Notes under the pieces: model-generated
Databases searched by the model: none
What the model was told of the DNA's origin: nothing
Seen by the model: only the letters and a program-made list of their open reading frames with translations
Assembly (NCBI RefSeq): GCF_001905845.1
Contig: NZ_LIVZ01000004.1
Coordinates: 310,001 to 374,000, forward strand
Direction: 5' to 3'
Length of the DNA: 64,000 bases
Source of the DNA: Streptomyces sp. TSRI0107
GTDB lineage: Bacteria > Actinomycetota > Actinomycetes > Streptomycetales > Streptomycetaceae
Part shown: piece by piece, positions 23,782 to 32,517 of the stretch
Numbering within the stretch: the stretch's first letter is position 1
How the letters are laid out: the number at the start of each line of letters is the position of its first letter
Position numbers and translations under genes: made by a program

Positions 23782-25236
23782 TCAGCCGAGGTCGATCTCC
23801 GGGTACAGCGGGAAGCCGGCCACGAGGTCGGTGGCGCGGCGGGAGATCTCGTCCGCGATCTTCGGGTCGAGGACGTGGGCGGCCTTGGAGGGCGCGCCGG
23901 ACTTGGTGGTACCGGCCTCGGTGGTGGTGAGGACGCGGTCGATGAGGCCGGCGACCTCGTCCATCTCGGCGGTGCCCAGGCCACGGGTGGTCAGGGCGGG
24001 GGTGCCGATGCGGATGCCGGAGGTGTACCAGGCGCCGTTCGGGTCGGCGGGGATGGCGTTGCGGTTGGTGACGATGCCGGACTCGAGGAGCGCCGCCTCG
24101 GCCTGGCGGCCGGTGAGGCCGTAGGAGGAGGCGACGTCGATCAGGTTGAGGTGGTTGTCGGTGCCGCCGGTGACCAGGGTGGCGCCGCGGCGCATCAGGC
24201 CCTCGGCGAGGGCGCGCGAGTTGTCGACGATGCGCTGGGCGTAGTCCTGGAAGGAGGGCTGACGGGCCTCGGCGAAGGCGACGGCCTTGGCGGCCATGAC
24301 GTGCGGGAGCGGGCCGCCGAGGACCATCGGGCAGCCGCGGTCGACCTGGTCCTTGAGGGAGTCGTCGCACAGGACCATGCCGCCGCGCGGGCCGCGCAGC
24401 GACTTGTGGGTGGTGGTGGTGACGATCTGGGCGTGCGGGACCGGGTCGAAGTCGCCGGTGAGGACCTTGCCGGCGACGAGACCCGCGAAGTGGGCCATGT
24501 CGACCATCAGGGTCGCCCCGACCTCGTCGGCGATCTCGCGCATGATGCGGAAGTTCACCAGGCGGGGGTAGGCCGAGTAGCCGGCGACGATGATCAGCGG
24601 CTTGAAGTCGCGGGCGGTGGCGCGCAGGGCCTCGTAGTCGAGGAGGCCGGTGGCGGGGTCGGTGCCGTAGGAGCGCTGGTCGAACATCTTGCCGGAGATG
24701 TTCGGGCGGAAGCCGTGGGTGAGGTGGCCGCCGGCGTCCAGGGACATGCCGAGCATGCGCTGGTTGCCGAAGGCCTGGCGCAGTTCGGCCCAGTCGGCGT
24801 CGGAGAGGTCGTTGACCTGGCGGGCGCCCGCCTTCTCCAGGGCGGGGACCTCGACCCGCTGGGCGAGGACGGACCAGAAGGCGACGAGGTTGGCGTCGAT
24901 GCCTGAGTGCGGCTGGACGTAGGCGTGGCGGGCACCGAAGAGTTCCTTCGCGTGCTCGGCGGCCAGGGACTCGACGGTGTCGACGTTGCGGCAGCCGGCG
25001 TAGAAGCGGCGGCCGATGGTGCCCTCGGCGTACTTGTCGCTGAACCAGTTGCCCATGGCCAGCAGGGTGGCCGGGGAGGCGTAGTTCTCGGAGGCGATCA
25101 GCTTGAGCATCTCGCGCTGGTCGGCGACCTCCTGGCCGATGGCGTCGGCCACGCGCGGCTCGACGGCGCGGATCACGTCGAGGGCGGCGCGGAAGGCGGT
25201 GGACTCGGTGGAGAGGGGCGCAGACGTGTCAGACAT
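23782..25236 (-). CDS. glyA: Serine hydroxymethyltransferase
   Basis: A PLP enzyme interconverting serine and glycine with transfer of a one-carbon unit to tetrahydrofolate. At 484 residues it is longer than the usual 415-430, with an insertion of about 60 residues (near 135-195, including [18 protein letters not shown]) like the long form in some actinobacteria. It has [28 protein letters not shown] and [11 protein letters not shown] with the PLP lysine near 278. ATG 25236 follows GGAGGT. A ZTP riboswitch precedes it, so expression should respond to folate/one-carbon shortage. Confidence 0.93.
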   Translation of the reverse strand: MSDTSAPLSTESTAFRAALDVIRAVEPRVADAIGQEVADQREMLKLIASENYASPATLLAMGNWFSDKYAEGTIGRRFYAGCRNVDTVESLAAEHAKELFGARHAYVQPHSGIDANLVAFWSVLAQRVEVPALEKAGARQVNDLSDADWAELRQAFGNQRMLGMSLDAGGHLTHGFRPNISGKMFDQRSYGTDPATGLLDYEALRATARDFKPLIIVAGYSAYPRLVNFRIMREIADEVGATLMVDMAHFAGLVAGKVLTGDFDPVPHAQIVTTTTHKSLRGPRGGMVLCDDSLKDQVDRGCPMVLGGPLPHVMAAKAVAFAEARQPSFQDYAQRIVDNSRALAEGLMRRGATLVTGGTDNHLNLIDVASSYGLTGRQAEAALLESGIVTNRNAIPADPNGAWYTSGIRIGTPALTTRGLGTAEMDEVAGLIDRVLTTTEAGTTKSGAPSKAAHVLDPKIADEISRRATDLVAGFPLYPEIDLG

Positions 25237-25264
25237 CAGGGACCTCCGGACGTGGCGTTCGGCG

Positions 25265-25365
25265 TACACGGTTCGGCCCAGGCGCACGGCACAGTTTCCC
25301 GTTCGGGCCGCTCCCCGATGGTCGGTCCCATCCCTAGCGCGCCAGTCACGGCCCGTGGTTCAGCC
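25265..25365 (-). ncRNA. ZTP (pfl) riboswitch controlling glyA
   Basis: Read leftwards, the glyA leader contains GGGCCGTGACTGGCGC (25354-25339), then a linker with CGGGGAGCGGCCCG, then GCCGTGCGCCTGGGCC (25290-25275) flanked by pairing arms. These are the two conserved blocks (GUGACUGGCG and GCCUGGGC) of the pfl motif, which binds ZTP/ZMP and switches on folate and one-carbon genes such as glyA, folD and purH. The aptamer ends about 30 nt before the start codon, so it may act on the GGAGGT ribosome binding site. Confidence 0.88.
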
Positions 25366-25463
25366 TACCGGGCGCGCCGAAGGGCGAAGTTCCCGCGTCC
25401 ACCATGCGAGCGAGGATAGGAAGGAGGGCGCCCTGAGCTTCTGGTTCACCTTCTGGAGGTGCC

Positions 25464-26669
25464 GTGACCGCTACGGACGACCTGATCGCCGCCGCCGAGG
25501 CGCACAGCGCGCACACCTACCACCCGTTGCCGGTGGTGGTCGCGAGTGCCGACGGCGCGTGGATGACGGATGTGGAGGGCCGGCGCTATCTGGATCTGCT
25601 GGCCGGTTACTCGGCGCTCAATTTCGGGCACGGCAACCGGCGGCTGGTCGAGGCGGCGAAGGCGCAGCTGGAGCGGGTGACGCTGACGTCGCGGGCGTTC
25701 CACCACGACCGGTTCGCAGCGTTCTGCGAGCAGCTCGCCGAGCTGTGCGGGATGGAGATGGTGCTGCCGATGAACACCGGGGCGGAGGCGGTGGAGACGG
25801 CGGTGAAGACGGCTCGGAAGTGGGGGTACCGGGTCAAGGGCGTGCCCTCGGAGATGGCGAAGATCGTGGTCGTGGGCGGCAACTTCCACGGGCGGACGAC
25901 CACGATCATCAGCTTCTCCACGGATCCGGAGGCGCGGGCGGACTACGGGCCGTACACGCCGGGGTTCGAGATCGTGCCGTACGGGGATCTGACGGCGATG
26001 CGTCAGGCGCTGACGGAGAACACGGTCGCGGTGCTGATCGAGCCGATCCAGGGCGAGGCGGGGGTGCTGGTGCCGCCGGCCGGTTATCTGCCGGCGGTGC
26101 GGGAGCTGACGCGGGAGCGGAACGTGCTGTTCGTCGCGGATGAGATCCAGTCGGGGCTGGGGCGGACCGGGCGGACGTTCGCCTGTGAGCACGAGGGGGT
26201 GGTGCCGGACGTGTATGTGCTGGGGAAGGCGCTGGGCGGCGGGATCGTGCCGGTGTCGGCGGTGGTGTCGTCGGCCGACGTGCTGGGGGTGTTCCGGCCC
26301 GGGGAGCACGGGTCGACGTTCGGCGGGAATCCGCTCGCCTGCGCGGTGGCGCTGGAGGTGATCGCGATGCTGCGGTCGGGCGAGTACCAGGCCCGGGCGG
26401 CGGAACTGGGCGAACGCCTCCACCGGCAACTGGCGGAGCTGACCGGGACGGGGCGGGTGACGCAGGTGCGCGGGCGGGGACTGTGGGCGGGCGTGGATGT
26501 GCATCCGCGGTACGGCACGGGCCGCGACATCTCGGAGAAGCTGATGGACCGGCGTGTCCTGGTCAAGGACACCCATGGCTCGACGATCCGCATCGCGCCA
26601 CCGCTGGTGATCGAGGAGGAGGACCTGGACTGGGGGGTGGCGCAGCTGCGGGCAGTGCTGGGGCTTTAG
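25464..26669 (+). CDS. rocD: Ornithine aminotransferase (ornithine-oxo-acid transaminase)
   Basis: A class III PLP aminotransferase of 401 residues that moves the delta-amino group of ornithine to 2-oxoglutarate, giving glutamate semialdehyde/P5C for proline or glutamate synthesis. It has YSALNFGHGNRRLVEA, MNTGAEAVETAVKTARKWGY, IEPIQGEAGV, VADEIQSGLGRTG and the PLP lysine at 255 in LGKALGGG, all matching RocD rather than generic class III enzymes. GTG 25464 follows TGGAGGT. It is divergent from glyA across about 230 bp that contain the riboswitch. In this window it is not with other arginine genes. Confidence 0.9.
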   Translation: MTATDDLIAAAEAHSAHTYHPLPVVVASADGAWMTDVEGRRYLDLLAGYSALNFGHGNRRLVEAAKAQLERVTLTSRAFHHDRFAAFCEQLAELCGMEMVLPMNTGAEAVETAVKTARKWGYRVKGVPSEMAKIVVVGGNFHGRTTTIISFSTDPEARADYGPYTPGFEIVPYGDLTAMRQALTENTVAVLIEPIQGEAGVLVPPAGYLPAVRELTRERNVLFVADEIQSGLGRTGRTFACEHEGVVPDVYVLGKALGGGIVPVSAVVSSADVLGVFRPGEHGSTFGGNPLACAVALEVIAMLRSGEYQARAAELGERLHRQLAELTGTGRVTQVRGRGLWAGVDVHPRYGTGRDISEKLMDRRVLVKDTHGSTIRIAPPLVIEEEDLDWGVAQLRAVLGL

Positions 26670-26706
26670 CGGCACCTCTTGGGCGCCGCCGGGCGCGCCG
26701 GTGGGG

Positions 26707-27891
26707 TCAGAGGATCACGTGGGGCAGGAAGCGGGCGTACTCGTCGGTGATCAAGCCGGAGGACTCGCGGATGCCCAGGCCTGCCGATTCGTTCTCGACG
26801 ACCCAGGCGCCGAGGACGACGCGGTTGCCGTCGAAGTCGGGGAGCGGGGCGAGTTCCTGGTAGCAGCAGGGCTCGTCACGGACGACGGGGGGCGTGCCGG
26901 GCTCGTGGACGGTCACGCCGGCGCCTTCCCGGCCCAGCAGCGGCTTGGCGACGTATCCGGTGGTCGTGGCCAGGTCGCGGGGGCCGTCGAGGTAGGCGGG
27001 GAGGAGGTTGGGGTGGTCCGGGTACAGCTCCCAGAGGATGGCGAGGAGGGCCTTGTTGCTGAGCAGCATCTTCCAGGCGGGCTCGATCCACAGGGTGGTG
27101 CCGGTGCCGCCGCCGTTGTCCAGGGTGTCGAGGACGTGGTCGGCGAAGCGGTCGGTGGTGAGCCACTCCCAGGGGTAGAGCTTGAAGCAGCTGCGGATGA
27201 AGCGGAGCTGCCGGTCGACGAAGCGGCCGGAGAGTCGGTCCCAGCCGATCTCCTCCATGGAGATCCAGCCGGTGTCCAGGCCGGCCTGCTCGGCGGTCTC
27301 CTTGAGGTAGGCGACCGTCATCAGGTCCTCGCCGAGTTCGTCGGCGTCGGAGTAGGCGAAGTACAGGGGGCTGCCGGGCGGGAGGAGCCGAGCCTGTTTG
27401 CGCCATGCGTCGACGAGGCGTTCGTGGAGGGAGTTCCACTGGTCGGCGCCGGGGAAGCGCTCCTCCATCCAGAACCACTGGGGGGAGGCGGCCTCGACGA
27501 GGGAGGTGGGGGTGTCGGCGTTGTACTCGAGCAGCTTGGCCGGGCCGCGGCCGTCGTAGCGGAGGTCGAAGCGGCCGTAGACGGAGGGGAGTTCGGCGCG
27601 GCGGTGCCAGGCCTCGGCGACGGCCTGCGCGACACGCGGGTCGGTGATGCCGAGGTCGGCGAAGCGGTCGGCGGTGACGATGTGGTCGGCCGCCGCGAGG
27701 CACATGCGGTGCAGTTCCTCGACGACCTCCTCCAGGGCCTCGACCTCGTCGAGGGAGAAGACGTAGTAGCCGCTCTCGTCCCAGTAGGGGCGCAGCGAGT
27801 CGTCGGGGTAGCGGGTGAGGGGGTAGACCAGGCCCTGTTCCTCGACGGTCTGCTGCCAGCCGGGGCGGGGTTCGATGGTGCGGCGTTCCAT
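26707..27891 (-). CDS. Glutathionylspermidine synthase-like ATP-grasp protein (YgiC/YjfC type)
   Basis: A 394-residue protein with the C-terminal synthetase domain of the glutathionylspermidine synthase family, an ATP-grasp ligase fold. It has the landmarks LLEYNADTPTSLVEA (about 118-132), EPAWKMLLSNKALLAILWELYPDHPNLLPAYL and YVAKPLLGREGAGV (ATP-binding), and ends ESSGLITDEYARFLPHVIL. The amidase half of bifunctional Gss is absent, as in E. coli YgiC. Streptomyces makes no glutathione, so the substrate must differ. It follows the lipoprotein gene by 13 bp; the same pairing (ygiB-ygiC) exists in enterobacteria. Confidence 0.87.
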   Translation of the reverse strand: MERRTIEPRPGWQQTVEEQGLVYPLTRYPDDSLRPYWDESGYYVFSLDEVEALEEVVEELHRMCLAAADHIVTADRFADLGITDPRVAQAVAEAWHRRAELPSVYGRFDLRYDGRGPAKLLEYNADTPTSLVEAASPQWFWMEERFPGADQWNSLHERLVDAWRKQARLLPPGSPLYFAYSDADELGEDLMTVAYLKETAEQAGLDTGWISMEEIGWDRLSGRFVDRQLRFIRSCFKLYPWEWLTTDRFADHVLDTLDNGGGTGTTLWIEPAWKMLLSNKALLAILWELYPDHPNLLPAYLDGPRDLATTTGYVAKPLLGREGAGVTVHEPGTPPVVRDEPCCYQELAPLPDFDGNRVVLGAWVVENESAGLGIRESSGLITDEYARFLPHVIL

Positions 27892-27904
27892 GGCGCGGGG
27901 TCCG

Positions 27905-28270
27905 TCAGCCGCCGCTGCTGCCGGAGCCGGAGCAGCCGAAGCCGCCGCGGTCGACGGCCTCGTCGCGGCTGAAGGTGCCGTAGTCGGCGTAGCCGCCGCT
28001 GACCTCGGCGTCGTAGTACCAGGCGGCGTCGACGCGCTTGCCGCTGCCGGTGCCGGTCTTCTTGCCCTTGCCGGACTTGCCGGACGAGGAGGAGCCGGAC
28101 TTGCAGTTCTTGTCGGCGATGATCTTGTAGCCGTTGATGTAGTCGTAGCTGTCGCGGTCGACGCAGCGGCGGTCGGGGTCCGAGCCGCAGGAGGTGAGGG
28201 CCGCGGCGATCACGCCCATCCCGCCGAGTACGACGGTGCTGGAGCGCAGCCGTCGACGGGTCTCTGCCAT
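27905..28270 (-). CDS. Small Cys/Gly-rich lipoprotein, YgiB-like partner
   Basis: A 121-residue predicted lipoprotein with a basic N-terminus, hydrophobic core STVVLGGMGVIAAAL and lipobox LTSC followed by GSDPDRRC. The mature part contains CVDRDSYDYINGYKIIADKNC, a Ser/Gly/Lys low-complexity stretch, WYYDAEVSGGYADYGTF and a C-terminal VDRGGFGCSGSGSSGG. The RGGFG element and the pairing with an ATP-grasp gene recall E. coli YgiB (DUF1190). ATG 28270 is preceded by GGGGAG. The four Cys after the lipid-modified one may form disulfides. Function unknown. Confidence 0.8.
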   Translation of the reverse strand: MAETRRRLRSSTVVLGGMGVIAAALTSCGSDPDRRCVDRDSYDYINGYKIIADKNCKSGSSSSGKSGKGKKTGTGSGKRVDAAWYYDAEVSGGYADYGTFSRDEAVDRGGFGCSGSGSSGG

Positions 28271-28369
28271 GTCCGTCTTCTCCCCGTTCACCGTTTCGCG
28301 AGTGCCGTGCGCCGTGCCGTCGTCGACGTCGGCCCGCGATCATACGGGGCGTGACTGAGCACGGTCACC

Positions 28370-29758
28370 TCAGGGCAGGACGTTGCACAACGCCTCCAAG
28401 GTTCCCGCCCAGGCGTGGTCGGGCGGTGTGCCGTAGCCGACGACGAGGGCGTCGACGGGCCGGCCGGCGGCCCGGGGGTGGCGGTAGCGGGAGAGGCCGT
28501 GCACGGCGAGGCCCTGCCAGGCGGCCGCGCGGACCACCGACTGCTCGGTGCCGGGCGGGAGTTGGAGCAGCACGTGCAGTCCGGCGGCGATCCCGGTGAC
28601 GGTCACCTCGGGGGCGTGGGCGGCGACGGCGGCGACCAGGGCGTCCCGGCGGCGCCGGTAGCGCAGCCGGGCGGCGCGGACGTGACGGTCGTAGGCGCCG
28701 GAGGTGATGAACTCGGCGAGGGTCAGCTGATCGAGGGCGGCCACCGCGGAACCGCCCAGCGCTCTCACCTCGTCGACGAGCGACGGCGGCAGCACCATCC
28801 AGCCCAGCCGCAGGGCGGGGGCGAGGGACTTGCTGGCGGTGCCGAGGTGGACGACGTGGTCGGGGTCGAGGTCCTGGAGGGCGCCGACGGGCTGGCGGTC
28901 GTAGCGGAACTCGCCGTCGTAGTCGTCCTCCAGGATCAGTCCGCCGGTGCGGCGGGCCCAGTCGACGACGGCCGCTCGCCGCTCGGGGCGCAGCGCCACG
29001 CCCATCGGGAACTGGTGCGAGGGGGTCAGCAGGACGGCTCCGGCGCCGGTTCCGTCCAGCCCGTCGAGTCCCGTGCCGGCCGCGTCGAACGGCAGCGGCA
29101 CCGTCCGCAGTCCCGCCCGCTCGACCAGGTCCCAGTGGACGTCGAGGCCGTACGACTCCACGGCCAGGGCGCGTTCGCCGCGGGCGTGCAGGATCTGGCC
29201 GAGCAGCCGCAGCCCGTGGGCGAACCCGGCGCAGACGACGATCCGGTCCGGGTCGGCGCGCACGCCGCGGGCTCGGGAGAGGTAGCCGGCGAGGGCGGTG
29301 CGCAGTTCGACGCGGCCGCGCGGGTCGCCGTAGCCGAGGGCGTCGTTCGGGGCCGTGGCCAGGGCGCGGCGGGCGGCCTTGAGCCACTGGGCGCGGGGGA
29401 AGGAGGCGAGGTCGGGGGTGCCGGGGACGAGGCTGTACGCGGGGCGGCCGGTGCGGTTCGGCGAGGGGGCCGGACGCCGGGTGGGCGGCGGTACGGCGCG
29501 GTCGGCGACCCGGGTGCCGGAGCCCTGGCGGGCGGTGAGCCAGCCCTCGGCGACCAGGTCGGCGTAGGCGCCGGCGACGGTGTTGCGGGCGAGTCCGAGG
29601 TCGACGGCGAGCGTGCGGGAGGAGGGCAGCCGGGTGCCGGGGGCGAGCCGGCCGGTGCGGACCGCGTCGCGCAGGGCGTCGGTGAGGCCGCGGCGCACTC
29701 CGCCGCCGGCCGGTTCCAGGTGCAGGTCGATGCCCAGAGTGGCCCATGGTTTCGCCAT
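28370..29758 (-). CDS. MocR/PdxR-type GntR regulator with aminotransferase domain
   Basis: A 462-residue regulator joining an N-terminal GntR winged helix (about 22-88: GLTDALRDAVRTGRLAPGTR, SSRTLAVDLGLARNTVAGAY, EGWLTARQGSGTRV) to a class I aminotransferase-like domain. The latter has DYDGEFRYDRQPVGALQ and the PLP lysine motif HLGTASKSLAPALRLGW. Such proteins sense PLP or amino compounds. It is divergent from a CMD-CMD-PEP mutase operon, with 46 bp between starts, so it very likely controls that operon and itself. ATG 29758 lies inside a cluster of ATGG/CCAT half-sites. Confidence 0.9.
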   Translation of the reverse strand: MAKPWATLGIDLHLEPAGGGVRRGLTDALRDAVRTGRLAPGTRLPSSRTLAVDLGLARNTVAGAYADLVAEGWLTARQGSGTRVADRAVPPPTRRPAPSPNRTGRPAYSLVPGTPDLASFPRAQWLKAARRALATAPNDALGYGDPRGRVELRTALAGYLSRARGVRADPDRIVVCAGFAHGLRLLGQILHARGERALAVESYGLDVHWDLVERAGLRTVPLPFDAAGTGLDGLDGTGAGAVLLTPSHQFPMGVALRPERRAAVVDWARRTGGLILEDDYDGEFRYDRQPVGALQDLDPDHVVHLGTASKSLAPALRLGWMVLPPSLVDEVRALGGSAVAALDQLTLAEFITSGAYDRHVRAARLRYRRRRDALVAAVAAHAPEVTVTGIAAGLHVLLQLPPGTEQSVVRAAAWQGLAVHGLSRYRHPRAAGRPVDALVVGYGTPPDHAWAGTLEALCNVLP

Positions 29759-29804
29759 GGAAATGGACCATACGCCTGGGCCGGTCGGTTTCTAGGGTCG
29801 AGGC
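29740..29804. promoter_or_regulatory. MocR operator and divergent promoters
   Basis: ATGGTTTCGCCAT (29746-29758) and ATGGACCAT (29763-29771, a perfect palindrome around one base) give repeated ATGG/CCAT half-sites between two divergent starts. TAGGGT (29793-29798) is a -10 box for the rightward operon and would start transcription at or next to ATG 29805, whose only purine run (GAGG) is too close for a ribosome binding site; the operon may be leaderless. MocR proteins bind repeated half-sites in such gaps. Confidence 0.5.
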
Positions 29805-30317
29805 ATGACGACAACGACGACGACCGGTACGCAGACCGTTCGATACGCCGCCGAGACCACTCCGCGCCTGGAGTGGGCCAAACTGGTCCCCGATGTCTAC
29901 AAGGCGATGATCAGGCTCGACACGGCCGCCCGGCAGGGCCTGGACCAGAAGCTGTACGAGCTGGTGAAGATCCGCGCCTCCCAGATCAACCACTGCGCGC
30001 TCTGCATCGACATGCACAGCAAGGACGCGCTCGCGGCCGGTGAGAGCGTGGAGCGGATCATCCAGCTCAGCGCCTGGGACGAGTCCCGGCACTTCTACAC
30101 CGAGAAGGAGCTCGCGGCGCTGGAGCTGACGGAGGCGGTGACCGTCCTGACGGACGGGTTCGTGCCGGACGAGGTGTACGAGAAGGCAGCCGAGCACTTC
30201 GAGGAGGCCGAGCTGGCGCAGCTGATCGCCGCGATCACGGTGATCAACGCCTGGAACCGGTTCGGCGTGACCTGCCGGATGACGCCGGGCCACTACCAGC
30301 CGGGCGGCCACAAGTGA
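29805..30317 (+). CDS. Carboxymuconolactone decarboxylase (AhpD-like) family protein 1
   Basis: A 170-residue all-helical protein of the CMD/AhpD superfamily. LYELVKIRASQINHCALCIDMH carries the C-x-x-C pair with a following His, the arrangement of AhpD-type disulfide reductases/peroxidases. ELTEAVTVLTDGFVPDEVYE and LIAAITVINAWNRFGV complete the signature. It is the first gene of an operon with a paralogue (GTGA overlap) and a PEP mutase family enzyme, divergent from a MocR regulator. A redox or peroxide function is inferred from the CxxC; the true substrate is unknown. Confidence 0.88.
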   Translation: MTTTTTTGTQTVRYAAETTPRLEWAKLVPDVYKAMIRLDTAARQGLDQKLYELVKIRASQINHCALCIDMHSKDALAAGESVERIIQLSAWDESRHFYTEKELAALELTEAVTVLTDGFVPDEVYEKAAEHFEEAELAQLIAAITVINAWNRFGVTCRMTPGHYQPGGHK

Positions 30318-30763
30318 CCGCACGCACCACCCACCTGGCCCCCGAGGTCCGCACGGCGATGCGGTCCCTGAGCGCCGCCGCGAAGAAGGGCTTCGGGGAC
30401 CCGGCCCTCGCCGAACTCGTCCAGATCCGCGCCTCGCAGCTCAACCGGTGCGCGTTCTGCCTGGACATGCATCTCGCGATCGCCCGCGGGCACGGCGTGA
30501 GCGAGCGCCGGCTCGATCTCCTCGCCGTCTGGCAGGAGGCCGGGGACGACGTGTTCGACGAGCGCGAACGGGCCGCGCTCGCGCTGACCGAGGCGGTCAC
30601 CGTCCTCACGGACGGCTTTGTCCCCGACGAGGTGTACGAGCGGGCGGCCAAGCACTTCGAGGACGCCGAACTCGCGCACCTCATCGCCCTGATCACCGTC
30701 ATCAACGGCTGGAACCGGCTGATGGTCGGCCGGCGGATCCCGCCGGGGAGCACGGAATGGTGA
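30314..30763 (+). CDS. Carboxymuconolactone decarboxylase (AhpD-like) family protein 2
   Basis: A 149-residue paralogue of the preceding protein, sharing LVQIRASQLNRCAFCLDMH (C-x-x-C plus His), LTEAVTVLTDGFVPDEVYER and LIALITVINGWNRLMVG nearly residue for residue. This suggests a local tandem duplication; the two may form a hetero-oligomer. It lacks the first 20 residues of its partner. GTG 30314 overlaps the upstream stop, and its own end overlaps the start of the next gene. Confidence 0.88.
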   Translation: MTARTTHLAPEVRTAMRSLSAAAKKGFGDPALAELVQIRASQLNRCAFCLDMHLAIARGHGVSERRLDLLAVWQEAGDDVFDERERAALALTEAVTVLTDGFVPDEVYERAAKHFEDAELAHLIALITVINGWNRLMVGRRIPPGSTEW

Positions 30764-31476
30764 CCAAGGCGGAGGTGTTCCGCGCGCTGCACCACGGCCG
30801 CAGCACCCCGCTGGTGCTGCCCGGCCCCTGGGACGCGGCCTCCGCGCAGGCCCTCGTCGCGGCGGGTTTCCCGGCGCTGGCGACGCCGAGCGCGGGTGTC
30901 GCCGCGTCCCTCGGGTACGCCGACGGCGAGACACCCGCCGACGAGATGTTCGCGGCGGTCGCGCGGATCGCGCGGGCGGTGGACGTGCCGGTGTCGGCGG
31001 ACGTGGAGGACGGCTACGGGCTGACGCCGAAGGAGCTGGTGGAGCGGCTGCTGGAGGCGGGCGTCGTGGGCTGCAACCTGGAGGACTCCCGCCACGGCGT
31101 CCTCAAGGACCCGCGGGAGCACGCCGAGTGGCTGGCCGAGGTGCGGGCGGAGGCGGGGGACCGGCTGTTCATCAACGCCCGCGTGGACACCTTCGTACGG
31201 CAGGTCCCGGACGTGGCGGAGACGATCGGGCGGGCACGGCGGTACGTGGCCGCGGGCGCCGACTGCGTCTATCCGATCGGCGCCCCCGTGGACGTGCTGC
31301 CGCGGCTGCGGGCGGGCGTCGAGGGGCCGCTGAACGTCTTCGCGCGCCTGGACGGCGACGGCCCCTCGCTCGCCGAGCTCGGCGCGCGAGGGGCCACCCG
31401 GATCACCTTCGGGCCGGGTCTCCAGCAGCGGGCCACGGCCGCGCTGCGGGAGATCGCCGAAGGCATCCGCGCCTGA
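30757..31476 (+). CDS. Isocitrate lyase/PEP mutase superfamily enzyme
   Basis: A 239-residue TIM-barrel enzyme of the PEP mutase/isocitrate lyase superfamily, which forms or breaks C-C or C-P bonds next to a carboxylate. PGPWDAASAQALVAAGFPALATPSAG, VSADVEDGYG (Mg-binding Asp/Glu) and GCNLEDSRHG are the family landmarks. The usual EDKxxPK(x)C loop is replaced by EDSRHG, so it is not isocitrate lyase, methylisocitrate lyase or PEP mutase proper. ATG 30757 follows GGGGAG and overlaps the upstream gene by 7 bp. Third gene of the MocR-linked operon; substrate unknown. Confidence 0.87.
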   Translation: MVTKAEVFRALHHGRSTPLVLPGPWDAASAQALVAAGFPALATPSAGVAASLGYADGETPADEMFAAVARIARAVDVPVSADVEDGYGLTPKELVERLLEAGVVGCNLEDSRHGVLKDPREHAEWLAEVRAEAGDRLFINARVDTFVRQVPDVAETIGRARRYVAAGADCVYPIGAPVDVLPRLRAGVEGPLNVFARLDGDGPSLAELGARGATRITFGPGLQQRATAALREIAEGIRA

Positions 31477-31517
31477 CAGCGGCCGGGGCGGCGGTCACGG
31501 CAGCGGTACGGCAGCGG

Positions 31518-32516
31518 TCACGGCAGCCACGCCTTCCACGTCGGCTCGTGCCGCTCCGCCCACTTCTTCGCCGCCTCCTCCGGGCTGAGCTTCTGTTCGG
31601 CGATCATCAGGGAGACCTCGTTCTGGTCCTCGGTGCTCCACTCGAAGTTCTTCAGGAACGCCGCCGCGTCGCCGCCGCTCTCGGCGAAGTCGGTGTTGAG
31701 GTACTTCTGGAGCGGGGTGTGCGGGTAGGCGCAGGCGACCTTCGCCGGGTCGGCGTCGCAGCCCTCCTTGTAGGCGGGCAGCTTCACCTCCGTCATCGGC
31801 ACCTTCTCGAACAGCCACTGCGGCGAGTACCAGTACGTCAGGAAGGGCTTCCGCTCCTTGGCGAACTGCTTGATCTGGGTGATCTGCGCGGCCTCGGACC
31901 CGGCGAAGACGACCTTGTAGTCCAGGTCCAGGTTGTCCACCAGCGCCTTGTCGTTGGTGACGTAGGACGGGGAGCCGTCCATGAGCTGGCCCTGGTCGCC
32001 GCTCTCCGGGGTGCGGAACAGGTCGGCGTACTTGTTCAGGTTCTTCCAGTCGGTGATGTCCGGGTGCTGCTCGGCGAGGTACGTGGGGACGTACCAGCCG
32101 ATGTGCCCGGTCACGCCCAGGTCGCCGCCGGGCGTGATGGTCTTCTTGTCCTTGACGTACCGCTGTTCCTGCTCGGGGTGGCCCCAGTCCTCCAGGAGCG
32201 CGTCGACGCGGCCCTGGCTGAGGGCGTCCCAGGCGGGGACCTCGTCGACCTGGACGGTGTCGACGCGGTAGCCCAGTTCGTGTTCCAGCAGGTACTGGGC
32301 GACGGCCACGTTGGCCTGGGCGCCCACCCAGGACTGCACGGACAGGGTGACGGTCTTCGCGCCGCGGGCGTTCGCGAACGGCGAGGCCTGCTGGGTCATG
32401 TCGGCGGCGCCGCAGCCGGTGGCCAGCGTCAGCACGGCGGCCGACGAGGCGATCAGGGCGGTATGGCCTGCGGTGCCACGGCGCGTGGTGTCACGGCGTG
32501 TGGTGCGACGGAACAC
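31518..32516 (-). CDS. Glycine betaine ABC transporter substrate-binding lipoprotein
   Basis: A 332-residue OpuAC/ProX-type solute-binding protein, anchored by a lipobox Cys (LATGCGAAD, about residue 35). TLSVQSWVGAQANVAVAQYLLEHELGY opens the binding fold. Trp residues in VEDWGHPEQEQ-like, GHIGWYVPTY and TYWYSPQWLF contexts fit the aromatic box that holds the trimethylammonium group. GTG 32516 lies one base after the permease stop. It is the last gene of the betaine operon, and its own end converges on the PEP mutase family gene about 40 bp away. Confidence 0.9.
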   Translation of the reverse strand: MFRRTTRRDTTRRGTAGHTALIASSAAVLTLATGCGAADMTQQASPFANARGAKTVTLSVQSWVGAQANVAVAQYLLEHELGYRVDTVQVDEVPAWDALSQGRVDALLEDWGHPEQEQRYVKDKKTITPGGDLGVTGHIGWYVPTYLAEQHPDITDWKNLNKYADLFRTPESGDQGQLMDGSPSYVTNDKALVDNLDLDYKVVFAGSEAAQITQIKQFAKERKPFLTYWYSPQWLFEKVPMTEVKLPAYKEGCDADPAKVACAYPHTPLQKYLNTDFAESGGDAAAFLKNFEWSTEDQNEVSLMIAEQKLSPEEAAKKWAERHEPTWKAWLP

Positions 32517-32517
32517 G

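Noticed and set aside
23875..24906. Long open frame antisense to glyA
   Set aside because: Gly/Val/Glu-rich low-information translation opposite a conserved enzyme gene; no start signal.
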